Source: FEN-1297 sp964498065
GTDB taxonomy: Bacteria; Bacteroidota; Ignavibacteria; Ignavibacteriales; Ignavibacteriaceae
Reading direction: 5' to 3'
Length of the DNA: 64,000 nucleotides
Assembly (NCBI GenBank): GCA_964498065.1
Contig: CAZCFZ010000009.1
Location: 1 to 64,000 of the forward strand
This document shows, one piece after another, positions 24,536 to 34,500 of this stretch; the stretch's first letter is position 1; each line of letters starts with the position of its first letter. A program made the position numbers and the translations under genes. Under the pieces are notes generated by a model, which worked only from the letters and a program-made list of their open reading frames with translations, was not told the DNA's origin and did no database searches.

Positions 24536-25156
24536 ATGATTAGTGAATGGAAATCGGCAGAACATGCATTGGAATATTTAAGCAGGGCGGATAAAATTCC
24601 TCATCGTAGTGAAGGTGAATCCACTCTGCTCGAAGAGCTGCCTGAAGAATCCAAAAGAATTCTGGATATCGGATCTGGCAATGGAAGGTTGTTGGATTTA
24701 TGCATGTTAAAATGTAAAAATGCATCGGGAGTTGCTTTGGATTTTTCACCTTCCATGTTAGATGAATTGAAAATGAAATATAATGACGATGGGAATGTAA
24801 CAGTTGTAGAACATGACCTAAATAATCCGCTCCCATTTGACGCCGGCAGCTTCGACGTTGTTGTCTCAAGTTTTGCTATACATCATATTGATGATAAAAG
24901 GAAGAAAAATTTATATAATGAAATTTGGGATATCCTGGAAATCGGCGGAACATTTTGCAATCTAGAACATGTTTCATCACCAACGGAAAATCTTCATAAA
25001 AAATTTTTTGAAAAGCTGGATGCAAAGGAAGATAAAACCAATGATCTTCTTGATTTGGAAACTCAATTGAGATGGATTAATGAAATCGGATTTGATGATG
25101 TTGACTGCTATTGGAAATGGCGGGAGTTAGCCCTAATAGTCGGTAAAAAGAATTAA
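24536..25156 (+). CDS. Class I SAM-dependent methyltransferase
   Basis: A 206-residue methyltransferase of unknown substrate. The SAM-binding motif I is ILDIGSGNGRLLDLC, motif II follows as VALDFSPSML, and the post-motif VVSSFAIHHIDD is typical of methyltransferase domain 11/25 proteins. ATG at 24536 was preferred; a TTG four codons earlier is possible. It is inserted between leuB and leuA on the same strand with small gaps, so it shares the branched-chain transcript. It has no known role in leucine synthesis; hitch-hiking or an unknown metabolite-handling role are both possible. Confidence 0.85.
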   Translation: MISEWKSAEHALEYLSRADKIPHRSEGESTLLEELPEESKRILDIGSGNGRLLDLCMLKCKNASGVALDFSPSMLDELKMKYNDDGNVTVVEHDLNNPLPFDAGSFDVVVSSFAIHHIDDKRKKNLYNEIWDILEIGGTFCNLEHVSSPTENLHKKFFEKLDAKEDKTNDLLDLETQLRWINEIGFDDVDCYWKWRELALIVGKKN

Positions 25157-25237
25157 AAGTATAAAACTATAAAAGGATAAAAAAGTAAAAAAAATTAAAT
25201 CAAAATCGGATGATAAATATATAGAAAGGTAAACAAA

Positions 25238-26833
25238 GTGAATAACAGAGTATTAATATTCGATACAACTTTAAGAGACGGCGAACAATCACCAGGTGCA
25301 TCTTTGAATGTATATGAAAAATTGGAAATTGCGCGCCAGCTTGAAAAGCTTAATGTTGATATCATAGAAGCCGGATTCCCTGTCTCTTCGCCGACACAAT
25401 TTGAAGCTGTTCAAAGAATAGCAGGGGAAGTTAATGCAATAATTGCCGGACTTTCCCGTGCAAAGGAAATCGATGTTAAATCTGCTTATGATGCACTAAA
25501 AGAGGCTAAGAGATTTCGAATTCATACTTTTTCCAGTACTTCTGATATTCACATCATGGGTAAATTCGGTGATGATCGATACGGTAAAACTTTGGAAGAG
25601 AAAAGAAAAACAGTTATTAAAATGTCTTACGATGCAGTTGCTTATGCTAAAACTTTTACAGACGATGTGGAGTTTTCTGCAGAAGATGCAGGTCGCACGG
25701 ATATCGGCTATTTATCAGACGTAATTGAAGCTGCAATTGAGGCGGGTGCCACAACGGTTAATATTCCGGATACAACCGGTTATACTTTCCCGCTTGAGTT
25801 TGGAAATAAAATTGCAGAATTAAAAAGACGCGTTAAAAATATAAATAAAGCTGTAATAAGCGTTCATTGCCATGATGATCTTGGTTTAGCTGTTGCAAAC
25901 TCATTAAGCGGAATAGAAAACGGAGCTCGTCAGGTAGAATGTACAATTAACGGAATCGGCGAGCGTGCCGGTAATGCTTCGCTTGAGGAAATTGTTATGG
26001 CTTTAAAAGTTCGTAAAGATATTACTAAATATTTTACGAAAATTAAAACAGAAGAAATTTATAATGCTAGTAAAATGGTTTCTTCTTTTACGGGAATAAT
26101 TGTTCAGCCTAACAAGGCTATCGTGGGTGAAAATGCTTTTGCTCATGAATCAGGTATTCATCAAGACGGTGTACTTAAGAACAAGCAAACCTATGAAATT
26201 ATGACTCCCGATAGCGTTGGTGTAACCAAAACAAAAATAGTTCTGGGAAGACATTCCGGCCGTCACGGCTTAAAATCCCGTTTGTATGAACTGGGTTATA
26301 AAGTGACCGAAAAAGAACTTCATTCCTTATATGATAAATTCGTAGAGCTAGCAGATAAAAAGAAAGAAGTTTTTGATGATGATCTAAGAATATTAATGGG
26401 TGATAAAGCATTAACTCATAAAGAAGAACGTTTCGAGCTTGATTATATTCATGTTACAATGGGAACCACTTCAATTCCGACTGCCACAGTTCGGATAAAA
26501 ACCGGTGATATCTTTAAACAGGAATCTGCTACAGGTGACGGTGCGGTTGATGCTTCTTTTAATGCTATTGAAAGAGCTCTTGATATCAAATCAATATTGG
26601 AATCATATCATGTCCGTTCAGTAACATCAGGCAGACAGGCAATGGGTGAAGTTATTGTTCGTATAAGAGAATATGAACATTCATTCACAGGCCGCGGTGT
26701 TTCTACAGACGTAATAGAAGCAAGTGCTAAAGCTTATATCCAAGCTCTAAATCAGCGTCAGTTATTTATAGAAACTAAGAAAGATGAAGAAGATTACTCT
26801 CATTCACTTTCGGATTTATCACAAGCAGTTTAA
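25238..26833 (+). CDS. leuA: 2-isopropylmalate synthase
   Basis: Condenses 2-oxoisovalerate and acetyl-CoA, the first committed step of leucine synthesis. At 531 residues it is a full-length LeuA with the catalytic TIM barrel (DTTLRDGEQSPG near the N-terminus, metal-binding HCHDDLGLAVANSL) and the C-terminal regulatory LeuA dimerisation domain, where leucine feedback binds in relatives. It is distinguished from the paralogous cimA further down by GEQSPGAS rather than GTQGEGIN after the LRD motif. Confidence 0.95.
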   Translation: MNNRVLIFDTTLRDGEQSPGASLNVYEKLEIARQLEKLNVDIIEAGFPVSSPTQFEAVQRIAGEVNAIIAGLSRAKEIDVKSAYDALKEAKRFRIHTFSSTSDIHIMGKFGDDRYGKTLEEKRKTVIKMSYDAVAYAKTFTDDVEFSAEDAGRTDIGYLSDVIEAAIEAGATTVNIPDTTGYTFPLEFGNKIAELKRRVKNINKAVISVHCHDDLGLAVANSLSGIENGARQVECTINGIGERAGNASLEEIVMALKVRKDITKYFTKIKTEEIYNASKMVSSFTGIIVQPNKAIVGENAFAHESGIHQDGVLKNKQTYEIMTPDSVGVTKTKIVLGRHSGRHGLKSRLYELGYKVTEKELHSLYDKFVELADKKKEVFDDDLRILMGDKALTHKEERFELDYIHVTMGTTSIPTATVRIKTGDIFKQESATGDGAVDASFNAIERALDIKSILESYHVRSVTSGRQAMGEVIVRIREYEHSFTGRGVSTDVIEASAKAYIQALNQRQLFIETKKDEEDYSHSLSDLSQAV

Positions 26834-26845
26834 AGGAAAATAAAA

Positions 26846-28141
26846 ATGCCAATGACCATTACGGAAAAAATATTAGGAAAAGCTTCGGGAAGAAAAACAG
26901 TATCTCCCGGAGAAAATATCTGGTTGAATGTAGATGTCTTAATGACACACGATGTCTGCGGCCCGCCGACTATTGCAATATGGAAACGAGAATTTGGTAA
27001 CGATGCAAAGATTTGGGATAAAGATAAACTTGTAATTTTTCCCGATCATTATATCTTTACTAAAAATCCTCAGGCAAATAGGAATGTTGAAATTCTAAGA
27101 CGATTTGCAAGTGATTTTAAAATCGATAATTATTATGATGTCGGAACCGAAAGATATAAAGGTGTGTGTCATATTGCTCTGGCTGAAGAAGGTTATAATA
27201 TACCGGGAACTGTTTTGTTCGGAACAGATTCTCATACATGTACTTCCGGAGCATTTGGAATGTTTTCAACAGGAGTTGGAAATACGGATGCCGCTTTTAT
27301 TTTGGGAACAGGTAAAATCTGGGAAAAGGTTCCCGAATCTCTAAAATTTACTTTTAACGGAGAACTGCCTCCTTATTTAACGGCAAAAGATTTAATCTTA
27401 CAAGTTTTAGGCGACATTACAACGGACGGCGGAACTTATAGAACTTTGGAATTTGATGGTGAAGGCGTCTTCTCTTTATCAATTGATGAAAGAATGACAT
27501 TAACAAATATGGCAATAGAGGCGGGTGCTATGAACGGAATAATTGCTGCCGACTCTGTAACCGAAGCATATATTAAAGAACGCACCGATAAACCGTATGA
27601 AATATTTCAAAGTGATCCTGACGCCAGGTATAGAGCAAAGTATCAATATGATGTTTCAAAAATGGAACCTCATGTAGCTAAACCTCACAGCCCGGATAAT
27701 CTCGATACTGTTAGAAATGTTCAAAGCACCAAACTTACCAAATGTTATATAGGCTCCTGTACCGGAGGAAAGCTAAGTGATTTTGTTTCGGCAGCAAAAA
27801 TAATATTCGGAAATAAAGTAAAGGTACCGACGTTTATTGTTCCGGCAAGCACTACGGTAGCAAGACAATTGGAAGAAGAAACAATAAGCGGTGTTTCTTT
27901 AAAACAAATTTTTGAAAATGCCGGATGCGAAGTTGCACAGTCGTCTTGTGCTGCGTGTTTGGGTGGTCCTAGTGATACCGTAGGTAGAGCAGTTGACGGT
28001 GAAACAATTATCTCCACAACAAATAGAAATTTCCCGGGTAGAATGGGAAGTAAAAAATCATCGGTATATCTGGCTTCGCCATTAACTGTTGCATCTTCGG
28101 CAATTAACGGAGTAATCACTGATCCGAGAGATTTTTTATAA
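26846..28141 (+). CDS. leuC: 3-isopropylmalate dehydratase, large subunit
   Basis: Aconitase-family subunit carrying the 4Fe-4S cluster, which with LeuD isomerises 2-isopropylmalate to 3-isopropylmalate. The cluster ligands are visible in CYIGSCTGGKLSDF and SCAACLGGP. At 431 residues it is the shorter, archaeal-like (HacA/LeuC2) type rather than the 466-residue enterobacterial form. It follows leuA by 12 bp. A 240-bp gap holding an inverted repeat separates it from leuD. Confidence 0.94.
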   Translation: MPMTITEKILGKASGRKTVSPGENIWLNVDVLMTHDVCGPPTIAIWKREFGNDAKIWDKDKLVIFPDHYIFTKNPQANRNVEILRRFASDFKIDNYYDVGTERYKGVCHIALAEEGYNIPGTVLFGTDSHTCTSGAFGMFSTGVGNTDAAFILGTGKIWEKVPESLKFTFNGELPPYLTAKDLILQVLGDITTDGGTYRTLEFDGEGVFSLSIDERMTLTNMAIEAGAMNGIIAADSVTEAYIKERTDKPYEIFQSDPDARYRAKYQYDVSKMEPHVAKPHSPDNLDTVRNVQSTKLTKCYIGSCTGGKLSDFVSAAKIIFGNKVKVPTFIVPASTTVARQLEEETISGVSLKQIFENAGCEVAQSSCAACLGGPSDTVGRAVDGETIISTTNRNFPGRMGSKKSSVYLASPLTVASSAINGVITDPRDFL

Positions 28142-28384
28142 GTAGACCCCTATAGTCTCCAAAAGGGGACTAAGGAAAAAGGTTATAGAAAACTAAAATT
28201 TTAATTAAATAAAAATTGTGGCTGACCTAAAAGTTTTTAGTGTTTCTCTGTGAACTAAGTGTCTTAGTGGTTAAGATAAAAATTTTAAGTAAAATTCATT
28301 GATTATTTACCACTTAGACACAAAGAGCACTAAGATTCACTAAGCCCTTTATTTTTAGGCAGTCATTTAGGAGTAGGCGCTTTT
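28142..28384. repeat. MITE-like inverted repeat between leuC and leuD
   Basis: A short hairpin (AGTCTCC-AAAA-GGGGACT, 28154-28171) follows the leuC stop. The main element spans about 28221-28365: its ends TGACCTAAAA and TTTTAGGCAGTCA are complementary, and inner arms GTGTCTTAGTGGTTAA and TTACCACTTAGACAC match closely. No gene is encoded. A related element lies at 48287-48416 between msrB and menH. Confidence 0.6.
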
Positions 28385-28945
28385 ATGGAAAAAATAATTA
28401 AAGGTAAAGCATTTGTGCTGGGAGATAATATCGATACCGATCAGATAATTCCGGCCGAACATTTGGTATACAGTTTATCGGATCCTGAAGAATCAAAAAA
28501 ATACGGTCATTTTGCATTATCTGGCGTTCCTTTAGCACAAGCAGGTTTACCGGAAGGCGGAAAGCCGTTTATAAATGGAGATAATTATTTATCGGAATAT
28601 AACATAATTATCGGCGGTTCAAACTTCGGATGCGGCTCGTCAAGAGAGCACGCACCTTTTGCTTTGCAGGTTGCAGGAGTTAAAGCTGTAGTAGCTGAAT
28701 CTTATGCAAGGATTTTTTATAGGAATAGTGTAGACGGAGGATTTCTGCTGCCATATGAATCACCGGAAAAAATAAATGATCAAATAAAAACCGGTGATGA
28801 AATTGAATTAGACGTTGAAGAAAATAAAATTAAAAATCTGAGTACGGGGAAAACTTTTAAGCTTCGTTCACTTGGAGATATACTTCCAATAATTGAAGCC
28901 GGAGATATTTTTAAGTACGCACGAAAAGCAGGAATGATTGCATAA
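28385..28945 (+). CDS. leuD: 3-isopropylmalate dehydratase, small subunit
   Basis: Swivel-domain partner of LeuC. The 186-residue product has the typical N-terminus GKAFVLGDNIDTDQIIPAEHL and the substrate-specificity region GGSNFGCGSSREHAPFALQ. Slightly longer than archaeal LeuD, shorter than the enterobacterial form. An AGGAG lies about 10 bases before the ATG. It is followed closely by cimA. Confidence 0.94.
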   Translation: MEKIIKGKAFVLGDNIDTDQIIPAEHLVYSLSDPEESKKYGHFALSGVPLAQAGLPEGGKPFINGDNYLSEYNIIIGGSNFGCGSSREHAPFALQVAGVKAVVAESYARIFYRNSVDGGFLLPYESPEKINDQIKTGDEIELDVEENKIKNLSTGKTFKLRSLGDILPIIEAGDIFKYARKAGMIA

Positions 28946-28986
28946 TTTAAGTTTAATATTTTATAATAAAATTGATCGGCGATAAA

Positions 28987-30576
28987 ATGAGTAACCTAAT
29001 AGAACTCTTTGATACAACTCTTCGGGATGGTACGCAAGGCGAAGGAATTAATTTATCTGTACAAGATAAATTATTAATCGTACAAAGATTGGATGAGTTC
29101 GGTATTGATATTATTGAAGGTGGATGGCCCGGCAGTAATCCTAGGGACGAAGAGTTTTTTAAAAAAGTAAGAGGACTTAATCTACATCACGCCCAGGTAT
29201 GTGCTTTTGGATCTACGGCTCGTTCGTTAAATGATGTTGAAAACGATCCGAATTTGGTTGCAATGTTAAATGCCGAAACTTCCGTTGTTTCTATTTTCGG
29301 TAAAACATGGCGGCTGCATTCGCAAAAAGGTCTTGGACTTTCGGATGAGGAAAATGAACAATTAATTTTTAAATCGGTTGAACTCTTAAAGAAAAACGGA
29401 AGAAGAGTTATTTATGATGCCGAACATTTTTTTGACGGTTATAAAGAAGATAAGGCGTTCTCGATTAAAATGCTGAAGGCTGCTGAGACGGCCGGTGCCG
29501 ATGTTTTAGTTTTATGCGATACAAACGGAGGAACTCTTCCTAATAATGTTTTTGATATTGTTATTGAATTAAAAAAATATATTAATGCCCCGATTGGTAT
29601 TCACACTCATAATGATTCCGAATTGGCTGTAGCAAATTCATTAGCCGCTATTCAGGCAGGAGCAGAACATGTTCAAGGGACAATAAATGGAGTTGGTGAA
29701 AGATGCGGCAATGCTAATCTTTGCAGCATAATTCCCAATTTAATTTTGAAGCTAAACAAAGAAACAAAACAAAAAATTAATCTTGAACATCTGACTTCAT
29801 TATCCAACTTTGTCTTTGAGCTTATGAATTTAACGCCAAATACAAGAGCAGCCTTTGTTGGGAAGTCAGCGTTTGCACATAAAGGCGGAATTCATGTAAG
29901 TGCGGTTCTTAAAGACAGCAAAATGTATGAACATATCGATCCTAAAAAAGTCGGCAACAAGCAGAGAGTTTTGGTCTCCGATTTATCGGGTCAAAGCAAT
30001 ATTCGTTACAAGGCAAAAGAACTCGGAATAGATTTATCCGATAATAAAGAATTAAGTAAGAAGCTTGTAAATTATATTAAGAATTTGGAATTCGACGGCT
30101 TTCAGTTTGACGGTGCCGAAGCTTCTTTTGAACTCCTTTTACGTTCCGAGCTGAACGAATTTTCACCCTTCTTTGATGTACTTGATTCCAAAGTAAATGT
30201 TGTGTATGATAATAAAGGACATTCGAAAGCTGAGGCTGTTTTAAAAATCCAAGTTGATGGAGAAATTGAGCACACTGCAGCCGACGGCGACGGACCTGTA
30301 AACGCTCTCGATAATGCACTTAGAAAAGCTCTTCTGAGATTTTATCCTGAAATTTCTTTAATAAAACTAGTCGACTATAAAGTTCGTGTGTTAAATGAGA
30401 AAGCGGGTACAACTGCAAAAGTACGAGTAATAATTCAATCCGGAGACGGTTCTGAAACTTGGAGTACGGTCGGTGTTTCGGAAAATATTATTGAAGCAAG
30501 TTTTCAAGCATTGAGCGATAGTATTAATTATAAATTATTTAAATTTCAGAAAGAAAAACAAGCTTTAACTGCATAA
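28987..30576 (+). CDS. cimA: (R)-citramalate synthase
   Basis: Condenses pyruvate and acetyl-CoA to citramalate, giving 2-oxobutyrate for isoleucine without threonine deaminase; LeuC, LeuD and LeuB can carry out the following steps. The 529-residue product has DTTLRDGTQGEGINLS, GWPGSNPRD and metal-binding HTHNDSELAVANSL, the spelling of the CimA (TIGR00977-like) branch rather than LeuA. The ATG at 28987 is preferred over a TTG five codons earlier. No threonine deaminase gene (ilvA) is seen in this window. Confidence 0.9.
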   Translation: MSNLIELFDTTLRDGTQGEGINLSVQDKLLIVQRLDEFGIDIIEGGWPGSNPRDEEFFKKVRGLNLHHAQVCAFGSTARSLNDVENDPNLVAMLNAETSVVSIFGKTWRLHSQKGLGLSDEENEQLIFKSVELLKKNGRRVIYDAEHFFDGYKEDKAFSIKMLKAAETAGADVLVLCDTNGGTLPNNVFDIVIELKKYINAPIGIHTHNDSELAVANSLAAIQAGAEHVQGTINGVGERCGNANLCSIIPNLILKLNKETKQKINLEHLTSLSNFVFELMNLTPNTRAAFVGKSAFAHKGGIHVSAVLKDSKMYEHIDPKKVGNKQRVLVSDLSGQSNIRYKAKELGIDLSDNKELSKKLVNYIKNLEFDGFQFDGAEASFELLLRSELNEFSPFFDVLDSKVNVVYDNKGHSKAEAVLKIQVDGEIEHTAADGDGPVNALDNALRKALLRFYPEISLIKLVDYKVRVLNEKAGTTAKVRVIIQSGDGSETWSTVGVSENIIEASFQALSDSINYKLFKFQKEKQALTA

Positions 30577-30587
30577 TTACATAACTT

Positions 30588-31358
30588 TTGGATTTTGTGA
30601 AAATAGGTTTGATTCAATATAATCCTGTATGGGAAAACAAAACAAAAAACCGTGAAAGGTTAATTAGTATTCTTGATAAAGAATTAATGGGTGAAAAATT
30701 ATTAATCTTTCCGGAAATGACGTTAACCGGATTCAGCATGAAGTCTAAAAAATTTGCTGAATCACTTAATGGAGAAAGTTTTAATTTTTTTGCTGAAATA
30801 TCGGTAAAATATAACACTCATATTTTAGCCGGATTAATTGAGATGAAAGATAACCGATTTTATAATTCTTTACTGCATTTAAATCCGGAAGGAAAATTGA
30901 TTAATGTGTATAGAAAAATTCATCCCTTTTCATATTCAACAGAGGACAAACACTATACACGGGGAACCAAAACAATTACGACAAAAGTAGATGATTGGAA
31001 TGTTGGCCTTTCCATCTGCTACGATTTAAGGTTTCCCGAATTATATAGACAATATGGTAAAGCAAAATCGGAATTGATGGTTGTTATTGCAAACTGGCCG
31101 GATACCAGGATAGAACATTGGAGAACTCTTTTAAAGGCGAGAGCAATTGAAAATCAATGCTATGTTGCAGGTGTAAATAGAGTGGGTAAAGATTTAAAGT
31201 TATATTATAACGGTCATAGTAGTGTATTTGATCCGATGGGAAATGAGCTTACAACACAAGCTGATATTGAAACATTTTTAACTGCAGAAATTTCCCTTAA
31301 AAATGTCGAGGAAACAAGGACAAATCTTCCTTTCCTTAACGACATTTATCTCATATAA
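30588..31358 (+). CDS. Carbon-nitrogen hydrolase (omega-amidase/YafV-like)
   Basis: A 256-residue nitrilase-superfamily amidohydrolase. The Glu-Lys-Cys triad is visible: glutamate in IFPEMTLTGF, lysine in YRKIHPFS, cysteine in GLSICYDLRFPELYR. The pattern FPEMTLTGFS and ENQCYVAGVNRVG matches the omega-amidase/YafV/Nit2 group, which hydrolyses 2-oxoglutaramate or oxosuccinamate formed by glutamine or asparagine transamination. A TTG at 30588 is the likely start (GTG at 30597 is an alternative), 11 bp after cimA, so it ends the ilv-leu operon. Glutamate synthase follows downstream, but with a 240-bp gap. Confidence 0.85.
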   Translation: MDFVKIGLIQYNPVWENKTKNRERLISILDKELMGEKLLIFPEMTLTGFSMKSKKFAESLNGESFNFFAEISVKYNTHILAGLIEMKDNRFYNSLLHLNPEGKLINVYRKIHPFSYSTEDKHYTRGTKTITTKVDDWNVGLSICYDLRFPELYRQYGKAKSELMVVIANWPDTRIEHWRTLLKARAIENQCYVAGVNRVGKDLKLYYNGHSSVFDPMGNELTTQADIETFLTAEISLKNVEETRTNLPFLNDIYLI

Positions 31359-31597
31359 GCTTTTAAATAAAAAACAAAAATTGTAAAAATATACAGGAGT
31401 ATTGGCAATTTTTTAGTCATTGAAAAATTATTTAAGTATTTATGCAAAAATAGCTTGAATAATTCATAAGAAATTATATATTAGTTAAAATTTTTTATTT
31501 AAGTTTTATGTTTACTTTATTTTATTAGGATTTGGGCAGAAAAAGAAATTTTAAAATATAAGTTCAAAATAATCCCTTTTTATGAAAGGAGTAGAGT

Positions 31598-34500
31598 GTG
31601 GTTTTTAATCCCGACATATTGAATAAAAACTTAAATATGCCTGTGAAAACTAAAGGAATGTATAATCCTTTATTTGAGCATGATGCATGCGGAATGGGAT
31701 TTGTAGCAGATGTTAAAGGACGCAAATCAAGGAGTATAATTGACAAAGGTTTGGATATATTAAAGAACCTGGAACACCGCGGTGCTGTAGGTGCTGATCC
31801 TTTGACCGGTGATGGTGCAGGAATTCTTATTCAAATGCCTGATGAATTTATTGGAAAGATTGCTTTTGAAAATAAGATTAAACTTCCGGTAGAAGGAAGA
31901 TACGGAGTGGGAATGTTATTCCTTCCTCAAAATCCGATTTTAAGAAAAGCTGCTGAAAACATAGTTGAAAAAATTGTAATTGATGAAAACCAAAAATTCT
32001 TAGGATGGAGAGATGTTCCTGTTGACCCGACTGTTCCCGGGAAAGGTGCGCAAAATACCCAGCCGTTTATCAGACAATGTTTTGTCGGTGCAGGCAAAAA
32101 AATTGACTCGCAGGAGGAGTTTGAAAGAAAGCTTTATTTAATAAGAAGAATAATTGATCATAGAATTAGATTAGAATTAAAGTGTGATAGAAGTAAATAT
32201 TATGTCCCGTCATTCTCAAGCAAGGTTTTAATTTATAAAGGGATGCTTCTTGCCGATCAGATAGTAAAATTTTATAAGGACTTGAGTGATCCCGATATGA
32301 AATCTGCAATGGCAATGATTCATATGAGGTTCTCAACAAATACATTTCCAACCTGGGATCTTGCACATCCGTTTAGAATGATTGCACATAACGGAGAAAT
32401 TAATACTTTACGTGGCAACAAAAATTGGATGGCTGCACGACAGGAAGTAATGGAATCGCCTTATTATGGAAAAGATTTAAAGCGGATGCTTCCGATTATT
32501 ATGGATGGGCAGAGCGATTCGGCAACATTCGATTCCGTTTTAGAACTTTTAGTAATGGGCGGAAGAAGTCTTCCTCATGCAATGATGATGTTGATTCCGG
32601 AAGCCTGGTCGAAAAATGATTTGATGGATCCGGACAGAAGAGCTTTTTATGAATATCACGCTACAATGATGGAACCGTGGGACGGTCCTGCAGCCGTCGT
32701 TTTCACAGATGGTTCAATTATCGGAGCTACTTTGGATCGAAACGGTTTACGGCCATCAAGGTATGTTATTACTAAAGATGATCTTGTTGTGCTTACTTCC
32801 GAAGCCGGGACATACAGTGTAGATGCTACAAATGTTGCCAGGAAAGGAAAACTTCAACCGGGCAAAATGTTCATCCTGGATCTAAAGCAGGGAAGAATTA
32901 TTGACGATGAAGAAGTAAAAAAGGAAATTGTTACACAGAAGCCGTATCAGAAATGGATTAACGAAAATATGATTAAAATGACGCATCTTCCTACGCCCGA
33001 TCATATTTATAATGCCGACTTCAGCACTCTTCATATGCGTCAAAGAATTTTTGGATATACAAAAGAAGATTTATTTCATGTAATGCTGCCCATGGCTGCT
33101 AACGGATATGAAGCAATAGGATCAATGGGGTCCGATGCCGCACTCGCCGTTTTATCCGATAAACCTCAAATGTTGTTCAGATATTTTAAGCAACTTTTTG
33201 CTCAGGTTACCAATCCGCCTATTGACGCTATACGTGAAGAATTAGTTATGGAGCTTACAACTTATATAGGTCCTGAACAGAATTTATTGGCGGAAACACC
33301 GTTGCATGCTCATCGCTTAGAACTGGAACATCCGTTGCTTTCCAACTCGCAGCTTGAGAAAATTAGGCATATTGCAAAAGGGCATTTTAAATCTATTACT
33401 ATTCCATTGTTATTCAACCCGCAAGTTCGTCATAACATGCGCGAAAGATTAGACCAAATTTGTACCGAAGCGGTAGAAGCTGTTAAATCAGGCATTTCTT
33501 TAATAATTTTATCTGATAAAGGATTGGATAGAAATTGTGCGGCTATACCAAGCCTGCTGGCAACATCAGGAGTTCATCATGCACTTTTAAGAGCAGGTTT
33601 AAGAACAAGAACAGGAATAATTGTTGAGAGTGGTGAACCGCGTGAAGTTCATCATTTTGCCTTGCTTTGCGGGTACGGTGCCAATGCAATAAATCCTTAT
33701 ATGGCTTACGAAACTATTGCATATCTAACTGAGAAAGGATTTTTACCCGATGTTAAAGATTACAAAGCTGCAAAAAGTAATTTTGTAAAGGCTGTAAGTA
33801 AAGGATTGTTTAAAATTTTTAGTAAAATGGGAATCAGCACTCTTCAGTCTTATTGCGGAGCTCAGATATTTGAGGCAGTCGGTTTGGATTCCGAAATTGT
33901 TGAAAATTATTTTACAGGTACGCCGACTAAGATAGAAGGATTAAGCCTTGAAATGCTTGAAGAAGAAACGATAAAAAGACATTCGCATGCACTTGATCCT
34001 CAAATTGATCAAAGCACACTTGATGTGGGCGGCTTATATCAATATAGAATAGACGGTGAAAAACATCTTTGGAATCCGCTAACTATTTCCAAATTGCAAT
34101 TAAGTACTCAAAGAGAAGATTACAAAACTTTTAAAGAATATACTTCTTTAATTAATATTCAAAATAAGAAAAGAGTTACACTCAGAAGTTTATATGAACT
34201 CGATACTAGCGGAAATAAAATACCTATTGAGGAAGTTGAACCTGCTTCGGAAATTGTAAAAAGGTTTTCTACCGGCGCAATGAGTTTCGGTTCTATTTCC
34301 TGGGAAGCCCATACTTCTCTTGCAATTGCAATGAATAGAATCGGGGGAAAATCCAATACAGGCGAAGGTGGGGAAGATTCAAAAAGATTTTTAGCTATGT
34401 CGAACGGCGACAGTATGCGCTCTGCAATTAAACAAGTTGCATCTGCCCGGTTTGGAGTAACAGCAAATTATTTAGTTAATGCGGACGAGCTTCAAATAAA

